DNA of 27,077 nt, from NCBI GenBank assembly GCA_002633005.1, contig NMRA01000098.1:978707-1005783 (forward strand), read 5' to 3'. Made by a program: the position numbers and the translations under genes. The stretch is from Phoronis australis (lineage: Eukaryota; Phoronida; Phoronidae). This document shows, piece after piece, positions 1 through 9,582 of the stretch; positions within the stretch are counted from its first letter, which is position 1, and the number at the start of each line of letters is the position of its first letter. The notes beneath the pieces were generated by a model. It was not told where the DNA came from. It saw only the letters and a program-made list of their open reading frames with translations, and searched no databases.

Positions 1-38
1 CCGGGCCCCCTGGGCCCCCCCCCCTAAATCCGCCTATG
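1..38. mobile_element. 3' terminus of a GC-rich TIR DNA transposon (truncated by the window edge)
   Basis: This is the C-rich end of an element whose body lies outside the window. It ends in CCCCTAAATCCGCCTATG. The last ~37 bases match the right end of the complete copy at 3351-3636, including the preceding CTGGGCCCCCC block, so the two belong to one family. Seen from the other strand the end reads CATAGGCGGATTTAGGGG, matching the CAGTGGCGGATTTAGGGG start at 11904. The other end and its target duplication cannot be seen. Confidence 0.7.
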
Positions 39-289
39 TACTACCACTGAATAGTGGTTGCTATTCAATGGGAGTAGCTGGTTCTCAAATTAGGGACTCA
101 TGTATTCATTACCCAATGACCTTTATATTACTGCTGCAGTTATGGTGGAGGGAATTAACATAGTTAGTCATGGTTTTGGCAGAGTACAACACGTGTTTAA
201 CCTGACAAGCCTGAGCTATCGGTTTACTGATGGGTTATGCGGTAATTCTTCACTTATTTTGCATAAAAATAGTAACCAAAGTCGTTAGT
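39..289. other. No gene recognised
   Basis: AT-rich sequence between the transposon end and the first R2 repeat. Only a 62-codon chance frame is open (100-288, plus). It has no recognisable motif and no splice context. Nothing else is seen. Confidence 0.5.
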
Positions 290-450
290 TTTCCATTTTT
301 CATAGACTGAATACTTTGCTGTTAGTAATGCAAACTTTGCCAAATGTTGTTTTGTGACAACTACACAGTACAAGCCATGCTAGCAAGAAATGTGGCAAAA
401 TAGAATTTCACTTGTCTGCTGCGCTGTGTGCTAAACAAGTGAAGAATTCA
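290..450 (+). repeat. Dispersed repeat family R2, copy A
   Basis: This copy shares an ordered set of blocks with copy B at 19860-20060: a TTTTTCAT-like start, a CTTTGCTGTTA block, the 19-base block CCAAATGTTGTTTTGTGAC, then AATTTCACTTGTCTGC near 395-415. The core is more decayed than in other copies: the family's GCCATATTGTG appears here as GCTGCGCTGTG. No coding potential is seen. No flanking duplication was found, so the class (SINE, MITE or other) is undetermined. Confidence 0.6.
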
Positions 451-2329
451 ATATATTGTATCATAAAGGGGGAGGGACTTTGAAAAGGGACCCGTGTTTT
501 TACAAGTAACTATTTCCATGACACTGATCTGAGTCTGTAACCAAAGCATGGGGCTTTCCTCATAGTGTTATTCAGGGATTGAGTCTCCTCTTCAAGGAAA
601 AGTCAGTGTCTGTCATAGAAACTTTTCAAATAGTCTCCATTTATTATAAATTACTTCCAAAGTGTGTAGCAACAGGAAACAGATCTGGATTTCTCCTAAA
701 CTAAATTAGGCAATGATTCCTCCTTAGTAACCAGACCTGGTGGTGCTGGAGTCCGTTCCGCTGACATTTCAATTCGAGTCCTGGAGTAACTTAACAATGA
801 CCGAATTCAAAATGATTAAAAATTGTGCAAGGATTTTAACAATGCATTACTATTACGAAAGAACACTAATGTCATTTCACAACTACAGTTAAATACATAG
901 GTATGTCCCAGCGTAGTATGGGGACTGCACGGTTACCAGTGACAACAACTGTGTTGGGCCTAATGATAGCATTTGTGTTACTACGCCACAGGAATTGGTT
1001 TAATTTCTCAAGGTTTTAGACTAAGAAATGATAATAGTTAATTACATTTCTGTACAGCGTTTTTGAGAACCAGCTGCATCAAACTAGATCACTAAATCTC
1101 TAAATGATTATTGCTGAAATTAATATCAAACCTTTGAGTTTATCAGAATATCTTGACCACTGATAAGCACACCACTGCAGTTACAAAATCACAACACAAA
1201 GTAAATTGTTCATGCCTTAGGCTCACCTAAATATTGCTGTTGTTATGAAAGTCCCTTTATTGTGGATATTAATGTTCATAAAATTTACTGAAAAATCTGC
1301 ACATCTGGTATTCAGAGTACTCCAATGCAGTTTTGGTGGTACTCAGGTCTGTTTTAGTATTCTAAGCTGTTTGATTTTCTACAAATCAAAATTGATGAAG
1401 CCTAGTTTATTGTTTTGTATTCAGTGTTGCGAGTTCACACAGTAAGGCATGTGAGCACTGATCAAGTACATGGCACTGGCAATGACAATTGGCCAAACAT
1501 CGCACAGTAATTGTATTGTACATTTCCATAAGTTCTGTTATTTTGGTCTTATATAGAAACTTCACTGACTGCATTTTCTACCTACCCCTATTTGCAAAAA
1601 CTAAATACCGATACTGAGTGATATAAAGAGCACCAATGGCATGATTGATTACGTAACTGATTTAAAAGTGAAAAGTCCATTGGTTTTGTTGTTTGATCCG
1701 TTTATGTCTGTCAGCAACTAAACCCAAGAACGCCACTGATGCTGTGTGCCTGTATTTTATTGATTCTATCCCATTAATTGATTTTAGCAGTAAGCTTCAA
1801 ACTCCTTGACTTTTGGTCATTCTAGACTGTTTTCAATTATAATCAATCAATGACCAATCTGTGTTGGGATATCAGGTCTAAGTACTTTGATTTTTGTGTT
1901 AAGACACAGGATATGATCTCTGGCCGCAGAAGTGACAAGGTACGTCTGATGGATTTAAAGCTTTGGCCAGAGTTTTTGTTAATAGCTAGGACACTTAATA
2001 ATTGTTCAGCCTGCCTTGTATGGACAGACTCCTGCGCCCCTATGTGAAGCTGCACCTATATCCGGACTTACGATAAAGTTTCGTCAAAGTAGAACACAGT
2101 ATGGCAAAACAATAAAATTTCATTTGATCAAATTTTTCAACAAGAGTAAACAAGAAGATAAATTACTTGATGATCATTTGAAAAATTCATATAGTACGGT
2201 TGTCATCAATAAACAGATGTTGAGATTTTGAACATTTTGGTAATATAGTGAGCATTTGAAAAATGAAAATTTTGGCCATTATTTTTGTCCCTAGGCGCAT
2301 GCACTTGTATCTGAAACACTTTAAAAGCA
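451..2329. other. No gene recognised; intron or intergenic
   Basis: AT-rich unique-looking sequence. Open frames at 1245-1445, 1850-2047, 2016-2231 (plus) and 1843-2055 (minus) are 60-71 codons, overlap one another on opposite strands, and lack recognisable motifs or convincing splice pairs. A TTCGAGTCC box at about 773-781 resembles a Pol III B box, but no tRNA fold or matching A box is evident. Confidence 0.5.
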
Positions 2330-2910
2330 AGGTGGAAAGTTTTTGAAGTTATGTTGGACCCTAGAGAAATGTCCAAATTTAGATAATTTTGGAACTTCAT
2401 ATCTCGCGAGTGGGTTATGGGATTCATATGTAAGGTTCAGACAGTGTGTTTTATGTACTGTTTTCTGAAATGCTGTTAGAAATTGTTTTTAAAACGATTC
2501 ATTTTTTTCATGAGGGACTATCAAAATTAGTGATTTAATGAAAAAACCTTAAAGTTGCATTAAACAAAAACAAAGTGATATTTTAGAAAACTGTATTACA
2601 GTTTTGAGATCTCACGTTCAACATGATATCAATAACATTTGATCATGTAATTGATATTGGTTATTTGATATCAAATTAACGTATCTTTCCTTTAGCTAAA
2701 TTTTACTAAAAAGACATGGTCACGGGACCCAATTGTTAACAGTTTGTTAACAAGTGGATAATCAAATTCTACAGGCTTTCCGCTTTTAGAAAAGTTATAC
2801 TTTACTGAGTTAAAAAATCTGATTTCATGACTATTTGACTAAATACTCGGATTTGTCTGTAAGGTCGCACATAAGATAACAAGTTAAGTTTGTCATATTG
2901 ACTACAAAAT
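2330..2910 (+). repeat. Dispersed repeat family R1, copy 1
   Basis: First of three same-orientation copies of an AT-rich repeat of roughly 500-580 bp. Landmarks in order are GGACCC followed by TGTCCAAATTT (about 2356-2380), TTTTGGAAC, GATTCATATG, TTGTTTTTAAAA, TTAGAAAACTGTA, TTTTGAGATCTCAC, then CATGGTCACGGGACCC (2715-2730) and ATCAAATTCTACAGG (2761-2775). The same blocks occur in the same order at 6165-6722 and 12770-13250. An extra AT-rich hairpin-like patch with GATATC sites (about 2624-2682) is specific to this copy. No long ORF is present. The ends were judged only by loss of similarity. Confidence 0.75.
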
Positions 2911-3350
2911 GATAGAGGCTGACCTGTTTTCTACTTAACATGCTCTGTTTAAATAAAAATATCAAGAGTTGACAAAGGACACACAAGAAACACCCAGTTT
3001 TTAAACTACATCACTAATCCAGGTATTTGAACATCGTTCATGGTTGGCACAGTATTCCTTATATCTTTGTCGGTACACTGTTACACTATGTTGGCAACCT
3101 GTGCTCATAAGTTTGGATGGATGTGCCCATGTGCAAAACATATGAGCAATTAAAAAACATTATTTCATTTCGGCTATAGGCACATGGACCCATACCCTGT
3201 GGTTTCCCTTGTCATTAACACCTATCATATGGTATCATCCATCACAAAGATGCATACAGCATAATCCATCTGCTTAGTCATCAAAATACTATTTCTGTGT
3301 CGTTTTTTATGTCGTAGTGTTCCTTTCCACTTATTCATCTAAACTAGGAT
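2911..3350. other. No gene recognised
   Basis: AT-rich sequence between R1 copy 1 and the 286-bp transposon, with no coding signal. The last five bases (3346-3350, AGGAT) are the left copy of the transposon target duplication. Confidence 0.5.
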
Positions 3351-3636
3351 CAGTGGTGGATCTAGGATACCATAAGGAGGGCCCAACATATTGTCTCGGG
3401 GAAGTGGGCGAAGCGCGATGGTATTTGCAGTGCAGGCCCGAAAGATGCCAGGAAGTCCACCAGGCTGGTGGACTAAAAAAAAAACACGTAAGGCCGCGAT
3501 TTGAGGTCTGAGCCCCCTTTTCTCCGCTACCGGTCCTATTTCCTCACGCTTCAAGCTGTTGCTGTTCCATTTTGCTTGCGGCAGCCAGCCAGGGGGGGGC
3601 CCCGGGTCTCCTGGGCCCCCCCTAAATCTGCCTATG
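3351..3636. mobile_element. Complete 286-bp non-autonomous TIR transposon with 5-bp target duplication
   Basis: The left end reads CAGTGGTGGATCTAGG. The right end, read on the opposite strand, is CATAGGCAGATTTAGGGGGG. The element is flanked on both sides by AGGAT (3346-3350 and 3637-3641), a perfect 5-bp duplication. It is much more GC-rich than its surroundings and carries a run of eight C's near 3614. A 106-codon minus-strand frame crosses it but has no transposase motif, so the copy is non-autonomous. Short direct target duplications with imperfect TIRs fit a hAT-like or other cut-and-paste superfamily. The superfamily is an inference and was not established. Confidence 0.8.
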
Positions 3637-3730
3637 AGGATTGTTACCAAAAGTGTCACTAAGCAGCATTATTTCAGCTATTAGTCTCAAGTAAAGCAGA
3701 CAAAATTCAGGCTTTTTAAAATGGCTAAGG

Positions 3731-3802
3731 TTTGAAACATGACTCTGAAATTTTCAAACAAGGCTCAGGATTTCCAAACACGGCTCAGAACTTTTCAAAC
3801 AT
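3731..3802 (+). repeat. Short tandem array, ~21-bp unit, about 3.5 copies
   Basis: Units begin at 3731, 3752, 3772 and 3793 and read TTTCAAACANGGCTCAGAA-like, with one to four differences each. Unit length is 20-21 bp and the last unit is partial. The period varies slightly between units, no spacer is present and no protein frame is maintained, so this is a minisatellite. Confidence 0.65.
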
Positions 3803-4904
3803 TATACAGCATCATGAATACTTCAGGGAGACCACTGCGTAACATGTGGATCATACGACCCCCCCCGCCCACCGATGAAATGGTGTCGGAGTCTGTTCCT
3901 TGAACCCGTCACACTGTGGTCATAAATGCTTAAATTTGGTTACGAACAATTTTGGTGTGTTATATTATAACTATTCCCTCTTCAAGTTGTGTACTTTTAA
4001 TCAAGAAATCAACAGAAAAATTAAAAAAATTCTGTGGTGTCTGTCATCAGTGGTTCTGGTCTCTGCCATTACACCAGAGGTGAGCCGTAGTGGTCTCAAA
4101 AACTGAGTTCGACTGAGTATTATGATGCAGTAATAGCAATCGGACACACAATATTTCAGTTTTTGTGTTTCCAAAAAACGAAGAAGATCGCCAAGACATG
4201 CACATGTTCGTGTATCGGACACGGGTTTGGCAGTACATGGTGGAGCCACGCTCTGCTCGACCCATTTTGAAGAATCGTGCTTCGATCCGTCGCTGAAATG
4301 GAGATTTAATGAAGGTTTCTCCAATGTGTAAGTACTTGGAGAAAAACGTATTGTGTTGTACCATTGCTGGGAATGTAGGTATCAGGCACATATTTAGTAT
4401 GAACTTCAGCATCACATTGTGACAGACAATAAATGTAAGTTTCCATCAGTCTATCTTGTTTCAAGATTTTGTGAGATTGCACGCTATCCACCTATATGTC
4501 AATGCCCAATTGCAGAAAATGGGATGTAGATGCTACGCAAATAGTTTGAGGTTACGACTGCAGCCAACACAAAGGCTAGAGTTGGATGCTAGACTGAAAC
4601 AATCGAGGAATCACAGCAGTACAAAGCTTTCATAATTTTTGAACAGATAAGACAGAAACAAATATCATTTACCTGAAATAAAAACCCAGTTAGCATCACT
4701 ATAAGTAGACATCTTTGTTCCTGACAAACACACGCGGTATTCGAGTAACTGAAATCAGTGTCTGCTATTCGCCACTGGGCTTTGACAGTAAGTGTAAAAA
4801 CTTTGGTTATATTTAGAGTTCGAGACACATATTAGTCAACACTAAAGTGGTTAGAAAATTAAATCATTGTTCCATAAAAGGCTTTAATTACCACTCTAAA
4901 AATA
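3803..4904. other. No gene recognised; overlapping minus-strand open frames only
   Basis: A C-rich tract lies at 3860-3870. Two overlapping minus-strand frames (4001-4324 and 4047-4415, up to 122 codons) are open in different phases over the same DNA. They show no family motif. Being open together in two phases argues that this is chance in stop-poor sequence. Donor-like GTAAGT strings occur at 4325, 4434 and 4789 (plus) without a partner exon. Confidence 0.4.
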
Positions 4905-5095
4905 ATCAGGTCTGTCCGCAGGTTGAGTAGGCTCTGACTCGGCTCCACTCGCTGAAGACGGCAGTGCAAGAGGGTAGCAGGCCTTTATCCAGGATTTTGG
5001 AAATAGGGTGTCCAAAATGGGATTCCCAATATTCCAGAGCGTCCATGATTCCGACGCGTAACCCCCCACCCCCAGCAATCCCCCCAAACACAAAG
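4905..5095. mobile_element. GC-rich transposon-like segment
   Basis: A block of higher GC content sits in AT-rich DNA. It contains TTTATCCAGGATTTTGGAAA (about 4984-5003), a TGGGATTCCCAATATTCCA stretch, and two C-tracts (5061-5074 and 5082-5088). The start string TATCCAGGATTTTGGAAATAGGG resembles the G-rich first bases of invertebrate hAT-type TIRs. No matching inverted end or target duplication was found, so limits are approximate and it may be a fragment. Two minus-strand frames across it look non-coding. Confidence 0.4.
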
Positions 5096-5174
5096 ATATT
5101 TTTTACAAAAAATGCATAAACCAAGGTTTTTACATTTAAGTTTACAAAACAGCCTTCAGTATTGAGCATTTTTA

Positions 5175-5473
5175 CTAAAAAAAATGTAGACCAAGACTTA
5201 CAATACTATCAACCAAGTGTGAGCATAGCAACATTCTATATACTTTGTATATACATTGTATATTTCTTCCTGCTTTGAAAAAAGAGCCTGGACTGTGAGC
5301 CTTCAGAGGCTTCCTAGTATTCATTACAATGTGTGAGTCCAAACTTGAAAGGTTCCTATTGACAGCGGGCCACCAAATGATACATTGGGCATCGTCCAGA
5401 TTAGTACTAGGGCGTCCATTTGGATGCCCAGGAGTACGCTGCATAAAAGCCTGGAGGGTAGAGTTGGTACGGC
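5175..5473 (-). CDS. Weak candidate 3' exon, unidentified
   Basis: On the minus strand a reading frame stays open for 109 codons (5504 down to 5175). Its first part follows a reasonable acceptor, GTGTTTCAG ending at 5474. From 5473 the frame would encode about 98 residues up to a TAA-type stop. The first 60 residues are polar and proline-, arginine- and asparagine-rich, and the GC content is higher than in flanking DNA. No domain, signal peptide or membrane segment is evident. No donor is needed if this is a terminal exon, but no polyadenylation context was established. It could be chance. Confidence 0.15.
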
Positions 5474-5512
5474 CTGAAACACGCAAAATCTGTATATATA
5501 GCAAATTCTAAC

Positions 5513-5539
5513 TCATATATATGTATATGTATATATATT
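5513..5539. repeat. AT microsatellite (TATATG/TA-rich)
   Basis: A short run of TATATG and TATA units. Similar but shorter TATATAC/TGTATAT strings lie at 5238-5263. Simple-sequence DNA with no further meaning seen. Confidence 0.6.
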
Positions 5540-6014
5540 ATTGTCAACCGATCAACATGGAGGGAAACCAAAAAATCATTAATTTTTCTTTAAAATTCAA
5601 AATTCCTCAATTTTTTCCCAAAATAAGTGCTTGTTTAGTTAGATTTTGTGTTATAAAATTATTATACTTGGTCTAAAACCTCAAAAAGTGCATTGGGGGT
5701 AGTAATTGCCTTTAGTCAAAAATTACTTGTCTTTTTAAGTCACTTGCTGTTATAATGTCAGGCTCATCTTGTTCCTTGCTAAGGTAAAAAGTGACAGGTA
5801 GTAATTGCTTTTGCTTCATTATGCTATTTGTCTCAGCAAGTTGGTTTCAGTAACCAAGGCAACAGACCTTCGTTAAGAAGAGACTTCAGTGACGAGATTC
5901 TACCGAAAAGAACCATTTTAGTGAGAAACACAAGTGAGACTCCAGTGAGAACTTGAAGGAATACCATATACTTCACCCGGTGGTGGGAAAATAGCGGGAA
6001 TAGAACTTGAGAAT
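5540..6014. other. Non-coding; small direct and inverted repeat pieces
   Basis: No gene is recognised. GTAGTAATTGCNTTT occurs twice, near 5699 and 5797. Between about 5884 and 5952 there are three degenerate units reading A-GTGAGA (best: CCAGTGAGAA at 5942-5951). These are the reverse complement of the tandem unit that begins at 6015, so the array has oppositely oriented relatives on its left side. Confidence 0.5.
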
Positions 6015-6122
6015 TTCCTTACTGGAATCTCACTGCATTCTCACTGGAATATGAATATATTCTCACTGGAATCTCATTGCATTCCCACTGGAATATCATT
6101 ATATTCTCACTGCAGTGAGATT
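6015..6122 (+). repeat. 22-bp tandem array, five units
   Basis: Units start at 6015, 6037, 6059, 6081 and 6103, each close to ATTCTCACTGGAATATCATT plus two bases. The period is exactly 22 bp with one to several substitutions per unit. The last unit turns into the palindrome TCTCACTGCAGTGAGA (6106-6121). Opposite-orientation relatives lie upstream (5884-5952), so the locus could fold into a long imperfect hairpin. There are no unique spacers, so it is not a CRISPR array. Confidence 0.8.
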
Positions 6123-6164
6123 TCGTCTTACTAATTTGAATGGCATCTTAATTACGAAAATTCC

Positions 6165-6722
6165 CTTAAGGTCATGGTGGACCCCGGAAAACTGTCCAAA
6201 TTTGGCTAACTTTGGAACATATTATCTGAGGAATGTCTTGTAGAATTCATATGAACTTTTTGATTCTATGCTTTGTGTACGGTTCTCAAAAACGCTGTGA
6301 TAATTGTTTTTAAACTTTTCAAGTTTTGTATTTGGTTCTATCAGAAATAGCACTTTTACTATTTTCATGTAAAAAATTGAATCTGCAAACCAATGCCACA
6401 AACCCAAAAACTCTTAGAAAACTGTAACCGTGCTTTTGAGATTTCACCTTGGAAAAATGAGAATACAATAAAAATTTTTTTTGATACAGTTGGTTCGTTT
6501 ACAAATGTACCTTTCTTTCACCCAAATATTACTGAAAAGTCATGGTCACATAATTATGTGACCCAATTAATAACAGATTGGTTAAAAGTAAAAAAATCAA
6601 ATTCTACAGGTTTATTTTCACTCTTTACCAAAGTTAAAATTTATAGTTTTCTAGATATTTTGCTAAATGCAAAAGCTTGTCAATATAGTCTAGCATAATC
6701 TTGAGCTTTTTTTAATCTGACC
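6165..6722 (+). repeat. Dispersed repeat family R1, copy 2
   Basis: Landmarks shared with the copies at 2330 and 12770 are GGACCCC then CTGTCCAAATTTGG, TTTGGAACAT, AATTCATATG, TTGTTTTTAAA, TTAGAAAACTGTA, TTTTGAGATTTCAC, AAATGTACCTTTC, then the palindrome at 6544-6563 and ATCAAATTCTACAGG. A 101-codon plus-strand frame (6393-6698) is open here, but homologous positions in the other copies are not open, so it is not a conserved protein. The distinguishing feature is the palindrome GGTCACATAATTATGTGACC, longer by eight bases than in copies 1 and 3. Confidence 0.75.
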
Positions 6723-7019
6723 ATCAGGAGAATTTCTGTTTATTAACTTCTAACATTCTAAGAGCTTGATGACGTTCGTAGGAGGTGCAAGTACGTCAGA
6801 CTCTGTGAAAAAAGTTGATGTTTGTAACGCAAAAACATGGTTACTGACTACAGTTCAAAAACTAAATTATGCTTCTTCCTCTTGTTTGAGGCACAACAGT
6901 GAGTCAAACATTGCTGTCGCTGAATATTATAATTTTTTCCGATTGTCTTCTTGGAAACATTATTACTTAAAGCTCCATACATTGTGCCGATCTTTACTAC
7001 CAAAACTGAGATCATGTCA
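6723..7019. other. No gene recognised; possible upstream extension of the retrotransposon
   Basis: An 85-codon plus-strand frame (6766-7023) lies immediately upstream of the decayed retrotransposon. Its product has no recognised motif. It could be the decayed endonuclease-to-RT linker of the element, but this cannot be supported from sequence alone. Confidence 0.3.
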
Positions 7020-7359
7020 TTAGCGTCCTTAGATTTTATGATATCATTGACTCCTTGGCTAAAGCTAATAAGTCAATAAAATAATAACCGTTAGAATCAA
7101 AACATAACGTCACAGGTTTTGTTAAAAAGTGCAAAAACACTTTTTGCAGACGCTTTAGCTCACACACTCTGTAAATTGGATTTCAAGAACTTCTGTGTAT
7201 TGATGATGTAACTGGTGATTCTGAAATTGTAGGACTTGTGTGAATTGTGTGACTGTAGCCTTGAGTAATCTTGACGAGGTTGATTCGTATCCTCTTGGTT
7301 CATCTTTTCACTATATGACTGTCCTCCCTGATGAGGTCCCTTTTTCCGTGGCTTAGTTA

Positions 7360-7572
7360 GACAGCAGGGAAGACTGTGGTGCTGTGGTTTGAGCTTCAGA
7401 CTCCCATTTGGGAGACCATGGTTCAAATCCTGGATTTACTGGCAGACATTGCACAAAGGCGTCTCCATCTCTTCTGAGCTCAGTTTTAACAGTGACTGTA
7501 AGCAAGGGAGTGAATGAAAACCTGGTTGTGATACGAAAGCGATTTCTTGGGTTGTGCTAAATAAATGGATAA
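7360..7572 (+). mobile_element. tRNA-derived SINE-like insertion
   Basis: The 5' part resembles a tRNA: a D-arm-like region (about 7375-7395), a CTCCC/GGGAG hairpin in the anticodon-arm position (7401-7414), then GGTTCAAATCC at 7420-7430, which is a Pol III B box. A non-tRNA body follows and ends with a GGTTGTGCTAAATAAATGG tail at about 7551-7569. The A box is poor and the fold is degenerate, so this is not a tRNA gene. It lies between retrotransposon segments that should be adjacent (DDVTGDSEI and VLPDSLI), which suggests insertion into the older element. Limits are approximate, with no target duplication confirmed. Confidence 0.55.
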
Positions 7573-7727
7573 CAGAAGTGTTGATTTTTATTGAGCATTT
7601 GGAGTTAACATCTCCCAAACTCCAGGTCTTATGTTTCACATGTCTGTTTGTTCATGTGGTGCTGCCTGATTCCTTAATTGTTTTTGAATCCATTCATTAA
7701 GGATAAAACTGGTGAAATTTCATCTAT

Positions 7728-7818
7728 CACTAGCTATCGTCCCATTGCACTAGCTATCGTCCCGTTTGCACTAGCTATCGTCCCATTGCACTAGCTATCA
7801 TCCCATTGCACTAGCTAG
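7728..7818 (+). repeat. 20-bp minisatellite inside the RT coding remnant, ~4.5 copies
   Basis: Units start at 7728, 7748, 7769, 7789 and 7809 with consensus CACTAGCTATCGTCCCATTG. The second unit is 21 bp and the last is partial. The unit encodes the Y-R-P-I-A-L stretch of reverse transcriptase. Its length is not a multiple of three, so each repeat shifts the frame and the expansion itself disrupts the ORF. The units are nearly identical, which implies the expansion is younger than much of the surrounding decay. No spacers. Confidence 0.85.
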
Positions 7819-9010
7819 TGTTGTTGGTAAATGTGTTTGAATTTTTTATTTTGGATTGCATCCTGAAGATTTCACTCATACTCAGTCTACAGTAATTAGT
7901 TTGAATTTAAAACGAGTAATAGGACAGTACGTTGTGTTAATGTCATGAAAGAGATTATCAATGCACACAAACTTTTGAACAGCAGTACTTTTTATCCTTC
8001 ATTCCTGCTAGCAAGGCAGTACATCTTGATAGTCCACAAAATAATGTTATAGAGCAGACCCCAGAAGTTGAAATGCTGGGTTAAATCTTCATTTTTTTTC
8101 AAACTTAAAATGTCTCATTTTTGTCGCGAAATCAAAAGTACACTGAAGGGTAACTGCTTAGAGTTCAGTATGGTAGTTTTAAAATCCATGTTCACTATTT
8201 GGTTTGTGTATTAAATTTTCCTTTGTGTAACTCCTATCATCTCTTCCCAATCTTGTAGGAGAGCTATTACTGGTCACTGCAAAATTATCCAAACACATTA
8301 CTAGAACCAAAACTAGTCAAAAGATACCATTATTTATTGGTCAATCCTGAATTGAACTGTCTAATTTTTTGGGGAGGTAGAAAAATACTTTGCATGCCTG
8401 ACCTACTTTTCCAAATGACAGCACTTGATTCACTCCAGCGTTTCCACAGGGCAACAGGTGTATACCAAGTTCAGTAGCTGTGTCGCAACATGAAAAATCT
8501 TGCTAAAATCACATACTCTGATTGAAAATATGCATAGATATCCCGAGAAATTTTGTTTTTCTTTCAAAACACTCGTGTTATATTGAACTCGACTCTGCTA
8601 AGACCTTGGGTTGCTTATCGGTGATGACTTCAGGCTCATTGACCAATCAAATGTCGTGGTTGATACTGTGAAACGAGAGAAAGTGAATGAAGTATAGCCA
8701 TTGTCAGACTCTGCTTTGAGCACATCCAGCTCTGATATTTGCACTTTTTGCCAATTCCTTCATGTCAGCAGTAGAACTCAACTGCTCAAATGCAATTTTG
8801 GCCGCATTACAGTCATGATGAATTACATAATAATTACGACATTAAGAGATAGGTACTAGTGCAGTTCCATAAGAAGTAGTGCGGCGAGTGCATTATACGT
8901 GTGTTGCATTGTGGGTAAATATCTTAGAATGAGAGTGGTGCTGTGGTATTTCAGGACGGATACTAAACCCTGCTTTGATGATTTCAACCAATCCTCATTC
9001 ACCTGCCAAT

Positions 9011-9582
9011 GCATCACTGGCGTCAATCTTAAAAGATAAAGGCAGGAGTGTACTAAAAATTCATTCTCCTTACGCCGCAAATTGGAGACTATAGTTCTTG
9101 CTGAGTGGTCTTTACCTTAACTGTTGCTGTGTTGCTAAAACTGTTGGTCTCGCATTTAGCAGACTTTGGAAACAGTTTTCAAAATTTCCTCCAAACTTTC
9201 GAGGGTTGTAGAGGGTTACAGAGCATTATTTTGTTTCACGAAATTGGATGGGAAATTGGTTTTTAATGTTCTGTTAATTGGTCAAAACCAAGTTTGGTAT
9301 CCTTTTAACATTGAGTTTGCTGCTACAACAACAGGTGTGTGTGCTGTTGGTGACGCACTTGAAACTCCTCTTTTGGTCAGAACACCTCAACATCAGCATC
9401 AGCAAAAATTATGATAATGACATCACCACCAACAAGAGCAGCAACACTAATTTGGTTATGCTGAAATTGCAATCTTCAAATCATAATTAATCAAGTTATA
9501 ACGTTGGTGAATCGTTCCATTGAAGCATTCAGTGAACTCCATTCCCATTAATGTGATCGTGTATAGTTAGGAACGCTAATTA
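9011..9582. other. No gene recognised
   Basis: AT-rich sequence with two overlapping chance frames (9166-9414 and 9278-9490). Short CAT/CAG/CAA trinucleotide-rich stretch at 9388-9442. The last two bases (TA, 9581-9582) are the left target site of the adjoining element. Confidence 0.45.

Larger units (their letters stand above)
7020..9010 (+). pseudogene. Decayed non-LTR retrotransposon pol (reverse transcriptase) remnant, interrupted
   Basis: Short stretches in shifting frames read as non-LTR reverse transcriptase in the right order. About 7200-7260: DDVTGDSEI, the pre-RT segment. About 7629-7675: LCF-x-CL-x5-VLPDSLI. About 7690-7755: PFIKDKTGE followed by TSYRPIAL. About 7990-8035: a F-x-ASKA-like relic of the catalytic FLDASKAFD motif, with the aspartates no longer readable. 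About 8608-8660: LGLLIGDD, the C-terminal thumb-side motif. About 8879-8900: SAASALYV, resembling the SAS-x-x-x-V motif near the end of these proteins. Many stops and frameshifts separate them, and the segment 8050-8570, where YADD should lie, shows no motif. A SINE-like insertion (7360-7572) and a minisatellite (7728-7818) interrupt it. The CR1/RTE/jockey-like clade was not resolved. It is non-functional. Confidence 0.65.

Noticed and set aside
725-790. tRNA or SINE head with TTCGAGTCC B box
   Set aside because: No cloverleaf, no convincing A box, and no second copy that supports it. A short shared string near 3885 (GGAGTCTGTTCC) was too small to use.
3339-3659. 106-codon minus-strand ORF
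   Set aside because: It lies across the 286-bp non-autonomous transposon, reading C/G homopolymers as proline and glycine. No protein signal.
3860-3870. C-tract as a further transposon end
   Set aside because: No CTAAATCCGCC-type sequence follows it, so it is not this family's terminus.
4001-4415. Two overlapping minus-strand ORFs of 107 and 122 codons
   Set aside because: Both phases are open over the same bases, no motif, and no splice pair fits either one.
6015-6122. CRISPR-like array of 22-bp repeats
   Set aside because: No spacers, the units diverge from one another, and the context is eukaryotic.
6393-6698. 101-codon plus-strand ORF
   Set aside because: Falls inside R1 copy 2, and the homologous parts of copies 1 and 3 are not open.
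7728-7818. CRISPR-like array of 20-bp repeats
   Set aside because: Units are directly adjacent with no spacers and derive from RT codons.
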